DNA of 18,504 bases from Deltaproteobacteria bacterium (GTDB lineage: Bacteria; Desulfobacterota; Desulfobulbia; Desulfobulbales; Desulfobulbaceae): NCBI GenBank assembly GCA_024277485.1, contig JAJRVA010000257.1, forward strand, positions 1 to 18,504. Reading direction: 5' to 3'. Within the stretch, counting starts at the first letter, position 1. Every line of letters begins with the position of its first letter. Shown here one piece after another: positions 1 through 7,372 of the stretch. Below the pieces are notes generated by a model. It ran no database searches. It worked only from the letters and a program-made list of their open reading frames with translations, and was not told the DNA's origin. Made by a program: the position numbers and the translations under genes.

Positions 1-521
1 CACCTCCCCCGGCAGATACCTCGAAAAAGAGCACCATTACCATCGGGCCTGTCAGTTCAGTGGCAAACTCAAATTCAGTAAAAAACAATAAAGCTGAAAA
101 TAAGACAGTGGCCGTTGCGTCTCAACCTGTCCTGCAGGAGCCGGTGGTCAAAAAAAATGGTGATCTTCCACCGGTTACAAAAAAACCTGTCGTAAAGGAT
201 GAGGGAAAAAAATCAGCTCCTCGGCGTTTCGAGTGGATTTGGTCAAAATATACCAAATCCACTCGAAACGTCGAGGAGCCAAAAAAAGTAAGGATACAAG
301 TCGTTAATCAAGGCCCGCCTATTGATTCATCTCTTCTTGGTCAAATTTTCAATTCAATGGTTTCTTTTCGTGCTAAAAAAGAAAACCAGCCGCACCTGGG
401 CTTGGGGCTGTACATAGTGAGAACTATAGTTGAATACCATGGCGGTGATGTCACGACAAATGCCCTGACGGGTGAAGAAACCGGCACTGTTTTCACTGTA
501 ACATTGCCGTTAGCCGGGTAA
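1..521 (+). CDS. Sensor histidine kinase, C-terminal part (cut by window start)
   Basis: This is the end of a kinase whose reading frame (codons from base 3) is open to the window edge, so the GTG at 60 is not a credible start. The C-terminal part carries the ATP-binding core: a G1-like VVNQGPPI, then IFNSMVSFR, then the G2 box GLGLYIVRTIVEYHGG, ending in a GTVFTVTLPL strand. The pattern 'N-x-GP ... F-S-MVS-R ... PHLGLGLYIVR ... HGG' resembles the kinase of the proteobacterial dedicated sortase system; that assignment is from memory and is only moderately sure. The first codons (PPPADTSKKSTITIGPV) look like the stretch just after the N box. Between that strand and the G1 strand lie about 75 residues rich in Lys, Pro and Val, where related kinases have a short turn. 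This insertion holds a large inverted repeat. The protein ends PLAG before TAA. No partner regulator or sortase is visible. Confidence 0.7.
   Translation, partial: PPPADTSKKSTITIGPVSSVANSNSVKNNKAENKTVAVASQPVLQEPVVKKNGDLPPVTKKPVVKDEGKKSAPRRFEWIWSKYTKSTRNVEEPKKVRIQVVNQGPPIDSSLLGQIFNSMVSFRAKKENQPHLGLGLYIVRTIVEYHGGDVTTNALTGEETGTVFTVTLPLAG
216..279. repeat. 28-bp inverted repeat inside the kinase gene
   Basis: The left arm is 216-243 and the right arm 252-279, with an 8-base spacer. All 28 pairs match except one position (G224 against T271), which would be a G-U wobble in RNA. The element is translated in frame. A run of seven A lies just outside each arm (206-212 and 281-287), exactly 75 bases (25 codons) apart, as if a 75-bp unit had been inserted or could be removed without changing frame. 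On the minus strand the hairpin is followed by a T run. No minus-strand gene ends here, so a terminator role is unlikely. Confidence 0.9.
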
Positions 522-535
522 CGTTAGCCGGGTAA
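508..535. repeat. 14-bp tandem duplication over the kinase stop codon
   Basis: The 14-base unit cgttagccgggtaa occurs at 508-521 and again directly at 522-535. The first copy contains the kinase stop codon, so the duplication leaves the protein unchanged. Confidence 0.85.
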
Positions 536-626
536 CTCTTGATGAACAAGTCGATTTCTTTTGTAAATGCTTGAGAAGTGCTGAACCCCTATAGATAAAC
601 CAACAATCCGGCTGGAATTAACATAA

Positions 627-665
627 AAGGGGTCAGACCAGAATGGCCTGACCCCTTATATTTTT
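627..665. terminator. Terminator hairpin, probably bidirectional
   Basis: Arms 627-639 and 645-657 pair over 13 positions with one A/C mismatch, around a 5-base loop. A T-rich tail follows on the plus strand. On the minus strand the stem directly follows the tRNA 3' end and is trailed by four T. It would stop the kinase transcript from the left and the tRNA transcript from the right. The ggggtcagacc/ggcctgacccc core is also the kind of sequence seen in dispersed REP-like palindromes, so it could be such a repeat used as a terminator. The rest of 522-626 shows nothing I recognise. Confidence 0.65.
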
Positions 666-741
666 GGTACGCCAGGCAGGATTCGAACCTGCGACCTACG
701 GATTCGTAGTCCGGCACTCTATCCAGCTGAGCTACTGGCGC
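665..741 (-). tRNA. tRNA-Arg (anticodon ACG)
   Basis: The minus strand reads as a full 77-nt cloverleaf. The 7-bp acceptor stem is GCGCCAG/CTGGCGT, with a G-U closing pair. The D arm is GCTC/GAGT. The anticodon loop CTACGAA gives anticodon ACG, which after A-to-I editing reads CGN arginine codons. The T arm is GCAGG-TTCGAAT-CCTGC, followed by discriminator A and an encoded CCA. The outermost anticodon-stem pair is a C/U mismatch. The gene follows rng on the same strand but has its own promoter at 754-782. Confidence 0.97.
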
Positions 742-753
742 AAATGAAAGGCG

Positions 754-782
754 ATACTACTCGAAATTCCTGTTTTTCACAA
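754..782 (-). promoter_or_regulatory. Sigma70-type promoter for tRNA-Arg
   Basis: On the minus strand a TTGTGA -35 box (777-782) and a TAGTAT -10 box (754-759) are separated by exactly 17 bases. Transcription would start a few bases before the mature 5' end of the tRNA at 741. It lies in the short gap after the RNase E/G gene, so the tRNA need not depend on read-through. Confidence 0.7.
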
Positions 783-810
783 GGGATTTCTGCAGCTGTC
801 CGCCCCCTCT

Positions 811-2703
811 CTACTCCTTATCCAGGAAATCAATTATATTGTCGCCGGGGTTCATTTCCGTTCTCCCGGTAATATCAATCGTGGCCTCATGTGCCGTTTC
901 AAGTTCTGCCAGTTCGGTACGTTTTTTGTTGAGCAGGTACTGGGCCACGTCAGTGGGAAAAACACATTTCACCAGCTTGATGTTCTTCCGGCTGACCCCG
1001 GTCTGAATACGCCGCAGGTAGTACAGGGCCTGCGTCTCTACCGACTTGACAAGTCCTCTGCCATGGCAGTGCTCGCACACCTTGTAGCTTCCCTTTTCAA
1101 TGGGCGCGCCCATCTTCTGGCGGGAAATCTGCATCAGGCCGAAACGCGAAATAGTACTGATATCCACCTTGGCCTTGTCCCGTTTCATACTCTGCTTCAC
1201 CTGTTTTTCGACCTCACGGATATGTTTCTTGCTCCTCATATCAATGAAATCAACAACAACAAGTCCGCCCAGATCCCGGAGACGGAGCTGACGGGCCAGT
1301 TCCGAGGCCGCCTCCATATTGGCCAGGAAAATCGTTTTCTCAAAGTCACTGTCTTTGGATGTCCTGCCGGAGTTGACGTCAATGGCCACCAGTGCCTCGG
1401 TAGGATTGATGACAATGGAACCGCCGGAGGGAAGCGGGACCTGGGGCTTATAAATCGATTCTATCTGGTCCTCGATATTGAACAGATTGAAAATCGGCTT
1501 GTTTCCCCGGTGCAGTTTGACCCTCACCTTTCTCTGCTTGGCAGGCAGCAGGCTTATAAACTTGTTGACATGCTCGTACGATTCCTGGGTGTCGATCAGG
1601 ATCTCCTTTATTTCCGGGACAAAATGATCTCGCAGGAAACGGCCGACGATATCCTGGTCCTCGTAAATAAGTGCCGGAGCATCCATACTCTGGCCACGTT
1701 TTTTTATCTCACCCCAGAGGCGCAGCAAATAGCGCAGGTCTTTCTGCAGTGCAGTCTTGGTAATTTCCATGCTTGCCGTCCGGATAATGTATCCGATGCC
1801 CTCGGGAATGGAGAAACTGTTCATCAGGTCCCGGAGCTGATGCCGCCGATCTTCGCCGGGAATTTTTCGTGAGACCCCGGCACTGTCACTGCCCGGCATC
1901 AACACGAGATAGCGGCCGGGGATGGACAGGTAGGTCGTCATATTGGCCCCCTTGTTGCCGGTCGCTTCCTTGACTACCTGGACAAGGACTTCCTTGCCCC
2001 TGGACATGACATTCTCAATTTTCAGTTTTTTCCACTGGTGCTGGGCGATGAGCTCCCGGCTCTTTTTGTCGACATCATCCCGGTAATACTCAGGGTGGAT
2101 CTCGCCGAACGGCAGAAAGCCGTTCTTGCCGCCGGGTATCTCGACAAAGGCGGCCTGGAGGTTTGCCTCAATGGCCACGATCTTTCCCTTGTAAATATTA
2201 TTTTTTGTCCGTTCACGAACAACACTGGTAACATGAAACGATTCCAGCCTCCCGTTTTCCACCAGAGCAATCCGACACTCTTCCGGCTCGTCCGCATTGA
2301 TCAGCAGTTTGGTAACAACATTCTCACCAGGCTTTGCCTGCTGTACCGGCGTGTTTTCTTTTCCCGGCCGGCCTCCGGCAGATCTCTGCCGGGAAGTCCT
2401 GCCGGATCGAGGCGTCCTGCCCCTGCCTTTTTTCTCCCCTTTTCCAGGAGCTGCCGGTCTCCCTTTCGGTCGCTCACCCTTTTTCCGACCGGTCTTTTCA
2501 GATTTCCCGGTTTCAGGTGAAACATCCGGCACCGACTGCGGTACACTCTCAGGTTTTTCCGCCTTCACATCAGCGGGAGTTAAGTCATTCTTTCTTTTCG
2601 GCAACAGATTGAGCGCACTTTTCCACCAGGCTCCGGTTGATACTTTGCTTTCTGTTTCATCGGCGGCATCACTCGTTTCCGCGCCCTGCTTTTTTGCTGT
2701 CAT
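811..2703 (-). CDS. rng: Ribonuclease E/G family endoribonuclease
   Basis: A cytoplasmic endonuclease that cuts single-stranded, AU-rich RNA in rRNA and tRNA maturation and mRNA decay. The protein has 630 residues. Residues 1-128 are a hydrophilic extension, strongly Lys/Arg/Gly/Pro-rich from about 70 to 117. An S1 RNA-binding segment follows around 168-245 (NNIYKGKIVAIEANLQAAFV). The catalytic DNase-I-like part shows AIDVNSGR (Asp442) and VVVDFIDM (Asp485), matching the two metal-binding aspartates of E. coli RNase E. The Zn-link is CEHCHGRG (Cys543, Cys546). There is no long C-terminal scaffold as in E. coli RNase E, so the architecture is RNase G-like with the extra region at the N-terminus. 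AAGGA lies just before the ATG, and no internal Met offers an alternative start before the S1 region. It is probably cotranscribed with the radical SAM gene 52 bases upstream. Confidence 0.95.
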   Translation of the reverse strand: MTAKKQGAETSDAADETESKVSTGAWWKSALNLLPKRKNDLTPADVKAEKPESVPQSVPDVSPETGKSEKTGRKKGERPKGRPAAPGKGEKKGRGRTPRSGRTSRQRSAGGRPGKENTPVQQAKPGENVVTKLLINADEPEECRIALVENGRLESFHVTSVVRERTKNNIYKGKIVAIEANLQAAFVEIPGGKNGFLPFGEIHPEYYRDDVDKKSRELIAQHQWKKLKIENVMSRGKEVLVQVVKEATGNKGANMTTYLSIPGRYLVLMPGSDSAGVSRKIPGEDRRHQLRDLMNSFSIPEGIGYIIRTASMEITKTALQKDLRYLLRLWGEIKKRGQSMDAPALIYEDQDIVGRFLRDHFVPEIKEILIDTQESYEHVNKFISLLPAKQRKVRVKLHRGNKPIFNLFNIEDQIESIYKPQVPLPSGGSIVINPTEALVAIDVNSGRTSKDSDFEKTIFLANMEAASELARQLRLRDLGGLVVVDFIDMRSKKHIREVEKQVKQSMKRDKAKVDISTISRFGLMQISRQKMGAPIEKGSYKVCEHCHGRGLVKSVETQALYYLRRIQTGVSRKNIKLVKCVFPTDVAQYLLNKKRTELAELETAHEATIDITGRTEMNPGDNIIDFLDKE

Positions 2704-2755
2704 ACACTTTCCTTCTCTACATTTTTCAAGAGCTTCTCACAGTAAAACCCGTTTA

Positions 2756-3736
2756 TCAGTGATAAAAAACCTTATCACTGTGGATTCGTTTCTCGATGGT
2801 GCCTGAAAGCACCAGGGGTTCAAGGAGCTGCTCAACCTTTTCCGGACCGCCAACACGGAAGATCCGGTCTATATCGGCTGCCGTACATGGCCGCCGTTTC
2901 AACATCTGTACAATTTCATCTATTACGTCTTTTCCCCGGGTTACGCCGAACCGGGAATGGTCCGCCTTGACTTCACGTCCCCCGGCAAACACGTTCATGC
3001 CCCGGGCGATAATATCAACTCGCGGCACTCCGGGTACGGATGAAAGCCGGCGGGCAATCTGCCGTAAACGATTCTGGCTGACCGGACGGGCAAACTTCTC
3101 CAGAGGCGGCCGGGCCACGGTGTTCAGCTGGACACGTGTCACTTTCATGCGGCCAATCACTTCAGCCAGGGCTTCCATGTCCGCATCACTGTCATTGATC
3201 CCCGCTACAACAAGCACCTCCAGCCACAACTCACCGTCATACTGATTGGAAAACCAGACAAGGCCTTCGATTATTTCATCCAGAGCAACACAGGCTGCCG
3301 GTCGGTTAAGCCTCCTGAAGCTCTGTGCCAGAACCGTGTCAAGTGAAGGGATGACCACGTCTGCCGGGGACAGATCCGCAGCAACCTTCCTGTCTCCAAG
3401 GTTGGTTCCGTTCACCAGAACCGCTATAGGTTTTCCCGTCTTCTCCTTGAGAAACCGGATGATTCTCCCCAAACCGGAATGAAGCGTGGGTTCACCGCTT
3501 GCGGTTACTGTTACCACGTCCACCCGGGCTGCATTTTCCGGGTCGGCAAAATATTCTTCCACCTCGCCGATGATTGTATCCGTGGGAACATACTCCCCAC
3601 GTTCGCATATCAGCTTCGTTGTGGGGCCGACCTCACAGTAAATACAATCAAAATTGCAGATTTTACCGGGGAGAATATCAATGCCAAGGGAACGCCCAAG
3701 ACGCCTGGAATTGACCGGGCCAAAGATATGGTTCAT
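2756..3736 (-). CDS. Radical SAM protein (COG0731-like)
   Basis: A 326-residue radical SAM enzyme. The N-terminus FGPVNSRRLGRSLGIDI leads into the [4Fe-4S] motif C-x3-C-x2-C (CNFDCIYC, about residues 27-34). TASGEPTLH is the usual glycine-rich SAM-binding element. Mid-protein strands (VLVNGTNL, VVIPSLDT, WLEVLVVAGIND) fit the partial TIM barrel. The C-terminal 70 residues look like a small winged-helix-type tail (CTAADIDRIFRVGG ... VEQLLEPLVLSGTIEKR). The family is widespread and its substrate is generally not established, so I give no reaction. It starts at the ATG at 3736 and has no clear Shine-Dalgarno sequence. It is the first gene of a likely two-gene unit with rng, divergent from lptD. 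Confidence 0.88.
   Translation of the reverse strand: MNHIFGPVNSRRLGRSLGIDILPGKICNFDCIYCEVGPTTKLICERGEYVPTDTIIGEVEEYFADPENAARVDVVTVTASGEPTLHSGLGRIIRFLKEKTGKPIAVLVNGTNLGDRKVAADLSPADVVIPSLDTVLAQSFRRLNRPAACVALDEIIEGLVWFSNQYDGELWLEVLVVAGINDSDADMEALAEVIGRMKVTRVQLNTVARPPLEKFARPVSQNRLRQIARRLSSVPGVPRVDIIARGMNVFAGGREVKADHSRFGVTRGKDVIDEIVQMLKRRPCTAADIDRIFRVGGPEKVEQLLEPLVLSGTIEKRIHSDKVFYH
2757..2780 (-). other. Intercistronic hairpin ahead of rng
   Basis: CAGTGATAA (2757-2765) and TTATCACTG (2772-2780) form a perfect 9-bp stem with a 6-base loop. It covers the last codons and stop of the radical SAM gene and lies 54-77 bases before the rng start. A second, shorter palindrome (2753-2765, TTATCAGTGATAA) shares one arm, so two alternative folds are possible. 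No T run follows on the minus strand, so it does not look like a terminator. It could be an RNA processing or stability element. Confidence 0.5.
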
Positions 3737-3838
3737 AAAATTTCAATACAGTCGGCCCTTCCGTCAAGAGAACAGGCAAACAGAGAACCGGCTTTGCCGG
3801 AAAAAATCAATAAAAATACTTCAGATCAACTGGATACA

Positions 3839-3867
3839 TAGATAAATCAATTCCGTGGTATTGGCAA
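3839..3867 (-). promoter_or_regulatory. Possible promoter for the radical SAM-rng unit
   Basis: On the minus strand a TTGCCA -35 (3862-3867) and a TATCTA -10 (3839-3844) are 17 bases apart, about 100 bases before the radical SAM start. The -35 is good; the -10 matches consensus at only three of six positions. The rest of the 310-base divergent region (3737-4046) holds the lptD promoter, a small CCGGC-TTT-GCCGG hairpin (3788-3800) and no gene I can support. Confidence 0.3.
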
Positions 3868-3888
3868 CCATTATCTATGACTTTTACC

Positions 3889-3917
3889 TTGACACAATGC
3901 AGCTGTAAGCGTACATT
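3889..3917 (+). promoter_or_regulatory. Sigma70-type promoter for lptD
   Basis: A perfect TTGACA -35 (3889-3894) and a TACATT -10 (3912-3917) are separated by 17 bases. Transcription would begin near 3924 and leave a leader of about 120 bases before the GTG at 4047. It is the best-matching promoter in the window and probably drives the envelope gene run downstream. Confidence 0.7.
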
Positions 3918-4032
3918 TCAAAAACTTGTACTATGAACCTGCACAACACCGATTCTTTCCGGCTTCCCGTAAAGATCCCGGTGGGATATGCAGTTTGATT
4001 CTCAGCTAAAACGTCCATGTCCAGTTCATCAC

Positions 4033-4040
4033 AGGAGAAG
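4033..4040 (+). promoter_or_regulatory. Ribosome binding site that decides the lptD start
   Basis: AGGAGAAG lies 6 bases before the in-frame GTG at 4047 (9 from the end of the AGGAG core). The upstream ATG at 4017 has no such element. Starting at 4047 also gives a conventional signal peptide beginning MKQN. Confidence 0.6.
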
Positions 4041-4046
4041 GTCGAG

Positions 4047-6350
4047 GTGAAGCAAAATACAGGATTATCCCCGATCCACACCCTTTCAGCAACCGTATTC
4101 CTCTTCCTTACAGTGCTCTATTTCTGTATTACACCGGTCATGGCCGATGAGTACAAAGCACCGCAGTGGAATATCACAGCGGACAAAATGACCCGGTACG
4201 AAGACCCGCCCAGTATAGTCGCCGAAGGGAATGTCCTCCTGGAAAAAACACAGGAAATAACCTGGGAAGAAAAAAAAGCGGCTGACGGCTGGAGTGATCT
4301 GCTTGAGGAATCGACTGTCGTCGAGGTGAAGGATGAAGATGAAGCTGAGACAGTGACGAAAAGTCTTACCACTATCAAGGCTGACTGGATTGTCTATGAT
4401 ATAAATTTAGGCTCCATTAAAGCACGCGGCAATCTGTATATAAAGATGGGATCCGACAGGTTAGAGGCAGCAAAAGGTGTCATTGACCTGAATCGCGAAA
4501 CCGGGACATTCACCGATGCCACCATTATCCGAAAAGAAAAAGATCTTCATCTTGAAGGGAAGATCATCGAAAAAACCGGCGACCTGACGTATCATATTGA
4601 GGACGGCTGGGTCATTACCTGCAAGCTCAAGGATGGAGAAACCCCTCCCTGGAGTTTTGCTGCCAGGGAGGCGGAAATAACAGATGGCGGCTATGCTGTT
4701 CTCAAGCACACCACCTTCAGAATCAAGGACGTCCCCGTACTGTACACCCCATGGATGGTCGTGCCCGTCAAACGGACAAGGCAGACGGGATTCCTCTTCC
4801 CCTCCCTCTCAACTTCGGACAGGGACTGATTTGGGGTCAATCTTCCCTTTTTCCTCAATCTCTCACCCAGCAGTGATCTCACTATTTACCCGGAATACAT
4901 GACAAATCGCGGTTTCAACGCCGGTCTGGAGTTTCGGTATGTTATGAGCCAGGAAAAAAAGGGCGGGTTCATGATCAACTATCTGTATGACGAGCTCAGC
5001 GATCCTTCAGAGGTTGAATACTACAGGGACGGCCACTATACGCATACCAACCAGGACCGGTACTGGGTACGTGGAAAACTCGATCATGACATTGCGGGCT
5101 GGACCAGCCGACTGGATATCGACATTGTTTCCGACCGGGACTATCTGACTGAATTCACCGCAGGTATGACAGGATTTAACGAGAGTAATTCAAAATTTCT
5201 GGATGTTTTCGGACGTGCCTTTGAAGATAAAACCATAGACGAACGCAAAAACTCCCTCCGGATCCTGAAATCCTGGACCGACATGTCTCTCCAGGGTGAC
5301 CTGATTGGAATTAATGATGTCCGCCAGGACAAGTCGAATCCCACACCGCTGTGGAAGCTTCCCGGAATCAATTTCACCGGTCTCCTTCCCGTGGGGGAGA
5401 CCCTGGTAAATTTTGACTGGGACGTTGATTATGCCAACTTCTGGCGGGAGAGTGGTGTCGGGGCCCACCGGCTTGACCTTTTTCCGCGCATTTCATCACC
5501 TCTTCCGATGGGCGATTATCTTGAGGCAACTGCGGAACTGGGCTTGCGTGATACCGCCTATCTTATCCAGGAATACGGTGAATCAGACCCTGTGGACAGT
5601 GACACGGAAAACCGTTTTCTGGTGGATTTCCAGACAGAGTTCGGCACTACTCTTATCCGGGATTTCAATATCAGCATAAACAATACCAGCATGATGAGTC
5701 ATACCTTCAGGCCGTATATCAACTACCAGTACATTCCTGACGTCGACCAGGTTGACCTGCCCGATCTGGACGCGATAGACAGGGTTACAGACAGAAACCT
5801 CATCACTTACGGCATAGACAACTGGTTCAGGCTTTTTGGTTCAGAAAGTGACAGTGACTTTGAAAGAAATTACGGTTTTATCAAGATCAAGCAAGGGTAT
5901 GATTTCCGGAGTGGACAGAGTGACACCCCTCTTACCCCGGTCGACCTCAGAATAGATTACTGGCCGGTCAGGGATCTGTGGCTCCTCTACAGAACGAATT
6001 ATGACGTCTACGGTGCCGGAGCAACAAGGTACAGCTTTGAGGTCGGGTATCAAAACAGCCGGGGTGATGTCATTTATGGTGATTACCGTTACGACAAGTT
6101 CAGCAACACCAACTCTGTTACTGCAAACGCCAAGGTACATCTGTTTTACCGCCTGCTGGCCGGATACAGGATCGAGCGGTCAATCGCTGATTCGGAAACA
6201 GTTGAAGAAAACATTGCCCTCATCTACCAGCCTTCCTGCTGGTCTGTAGAACTGTCCACAAATTATACTCCGGGCAACCGGACCATTCTGCTTGTCTTCA
6301 GGCTGGCCAACATCGGCAATCCCCTGGGGCTTGACCTTCCCGGTTTTTAG
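4047..6350 (+). CDS. lptD: LPS assembly outer-membrane protein LptD, interrupted by an in-frame TGA
   Basis: LptD is the beta-barrel that, with lipoprotein LptE, inserts lipopolysaccharide into the outer leaflet of the outer membrane. From the GTG start the product would be 767 residues, close to the usual size. A signal peptide ends at VMA|DE. An OstA/LptA-like periplasmic domain follows (NITADKMTRYEDPP ... AEGNVLL), then the conserved PPWSFAAREAEI and VPVLYTPWMVVPVKRTRQTGFLFPS leading into the barrel. One Cys in the N-terminal part (ITCKLKDGE, about residue 192) and one near the C-terminus (PSCWSVEL) could form the interdomain disulfide. A TGA at 4827-4829 interrupts the frame. The same frame continues as FGVNLPFFLNLSPSSD and runs uninterrupted to 6350, with clear barrel homology on both sides and no frameshift. 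The interrupted position is usually Gly or Asn in relatives as I recall them, and GGA to TGA is a single change. It could be a recent nonsense mutation, a sequence error or recoding. An internal start at ATG 4899 has no ribosome site. Confidence 0.85.
4827..4829 (+). other. In-frame TGA within lptD
   Basis: The codon sits between TSDRD and FGVNLPFF, at the entry to the barrel, about 261 codons after the GTG start. TGA serves as the normal stop of other genes in this window (the CsgG-like gene, the DUF389 gene, aroA and the radical SAM gene), so a reassigned code is not supported. Confidence 0.9.
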
Positions 6351-6378
6351 CGACCTGGAGGAAGTCTGATTTTCCACC

Positions 6379-7353
6379 ATGTCATATATTGATGTATTTA
6401 ACGGAGATGCAGACGGCATCTGTGCCCTGCATCAGCTTCGCCTGGCAGAACCGCGTCCCGAAGCACGGCTCGTTACCGGGGTAAAACGGGACATACAGCT
6501 GCTTGAAAGGATTCAGGATGTCCGAGATAGTGAAATTACGGTTCTCGACATATCGCTTGACCGTAACCGCAGCGCCCTGGAAAGAATTCTTGAGGGGCAG
6601 AACACAGTGCTGTATATTGATCATCATTTCAGCGGCCCGGTACCTGAATACGGCAGCCTGACTCCCCATATCGACCCTTCACCCCGGACGTGCACATCTC
6701 TCATTGTGGACGCATTACTGGGGGGCAGGCACAGGGCATGGGCTGTTGCCGGTGCCTTTGGCGACAACCTTGATGAGGCTGCATCAGGTGCCGCAGACAC
6801 GCTGGGACTTGATGCAGCGGCCGTCGGGAAACTCAGGGAAATCGGTATCCTTCTTAACTATAACGGGTATGGCGCATCTCTTGCCGATCTTTACTTTACG
6901 CCTGACGAGCTGTACCGACAGGTGCAGGAATTTGACGACCCCTTTGTCTTTCATGCCCAATCCCCGGCCCTGCAAACCCTTCGGCAGGGGTATGATAAAG
7001 ACATGGAGCGTGCCACCGGGGTTTCTCCGTCCAGGGAATCCTCACACGGCCGTATGTACGCCTTTCCCGCAGAACCCTGGGCCCGCAGGGTTGTCGGTGT
7101 GTTCAGCAACAAACTGGCCCGTGAAAAGCCGGATACGGCACACTGTCTGCTTATTGAAAACAACGACACCACGCTGCGTATCAGCGTGAGGGCCCCTTTA
7201 AACAACCGAACCGGTGCAGATGAACTGTGCAGGAAGTTCCCGTCAGGAGGGGGGAGAGCGGCAGCAGCCGGAATAAACAACCTTCCCCGCGAACAGCTGG
7301 AACAGTTCCACTCCGCATTTTTCAACCAGTTCGGCCCTGAAACATCAGGGTAA
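6379..7353 (+). CDS. DHH family phosphoesterase
   Basis: A 324-residue protein of the DHH superfamily, whose members hydrolyse phosphodiester or phosphoanhydride bonds (oligoribonucleases, cyclic dinucleotide phosphodiesterases, RecJ). Motif I is FNGDADGICA (Asp10, Asp12), motif II is around LDIS (Asp57), and motif III is IDHH (81-83), the metal-binding signature. A C-terminal DHHA1-like segment carries GGGRAAAAGI near residue 290, the usual substrate-binding glycine loop. The substrate cannot be told from sequence. The ATG at 6379 is preceded in frame by a TGA, so it is the earliest start; the GGAGGAAG site is unusually far upstream (about 14 bases). It lies 28 bases after lptD on the same strand, so the two are probably cotranscribed. 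It is cytoplasmic, unlike its envelope neighbours. Confidence 0.88.
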   Translation: MSYIDVFNGDADGICALHQLRLAEPRPEARLVTGVKRDIQLLERIQDVRDSEITVLDISLDRNRSALERILEGQNTVLYIDHHFSGPVPEYGSLTPHIDPSPRTCTSLIVDALLGGRHRAWAVAGAFGDNLDEAASGAADTLGLDAAAVGKLREIGILLNYNGYGASLADLYFTPDELYRQVQEFDDPFVFHAQSPALQTLRQGYDKDMERATGVSPSRESSHGRMYAFPAEPWARRVVGVFSNKLAREKPDTAHCLLIENNDTTLRISVRAPLNNRTGADELCRKFPSGGGRAAAAGINNLPREQLEQFHSAFFNQFGPETSG

Positions 7354-7372
7354 CCTTCTTACACTTGCAGCT

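Noticed and set aside
216..279. The kinase palindrome as a minus-strand terminator (T run follows on that strand)
   Set aside because: No minus-strand gene ends nearby; the tRNA already has a terminator at 627-665.
665..741. tRNA-Arg as an integration site for a mobile element
   Set aside because: No integrase gene and no repeated copy of the tRNA 3' end is visible in the window.
1..811. A finding entry with reversed coordinates and zero interest that appears in the findings list
   Set aside because: It carries no observation; use the entry at 2320-2703 for the RNase extension.
889..1872. Long plus-strand open frame opposite the RNase E/G gene
   Set aside because: It lies fully antisense to a gene with clear catalytic motifs, has no ribosome site and no recognisable domain.
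4822..4848. Possible selenocysteine insertion at the lptD TGA, with a GATT/AATC mini-stem and GGGGTC loop next to it
   Set aside because: The stem includes the TGA itself instead of lying downstream of it, pairing is short, and LptD is not a redox protein with Cys or Sec at this position.
4801..4870. Frameshift as the cause of the lptD interruption (an alternative frame reads NFGQGLIWGQ)
   Set aside because: Both halves of lptD lie in the same frame, and reading through the single TGA gives a continuous barrel sequence, so no shift is needed.
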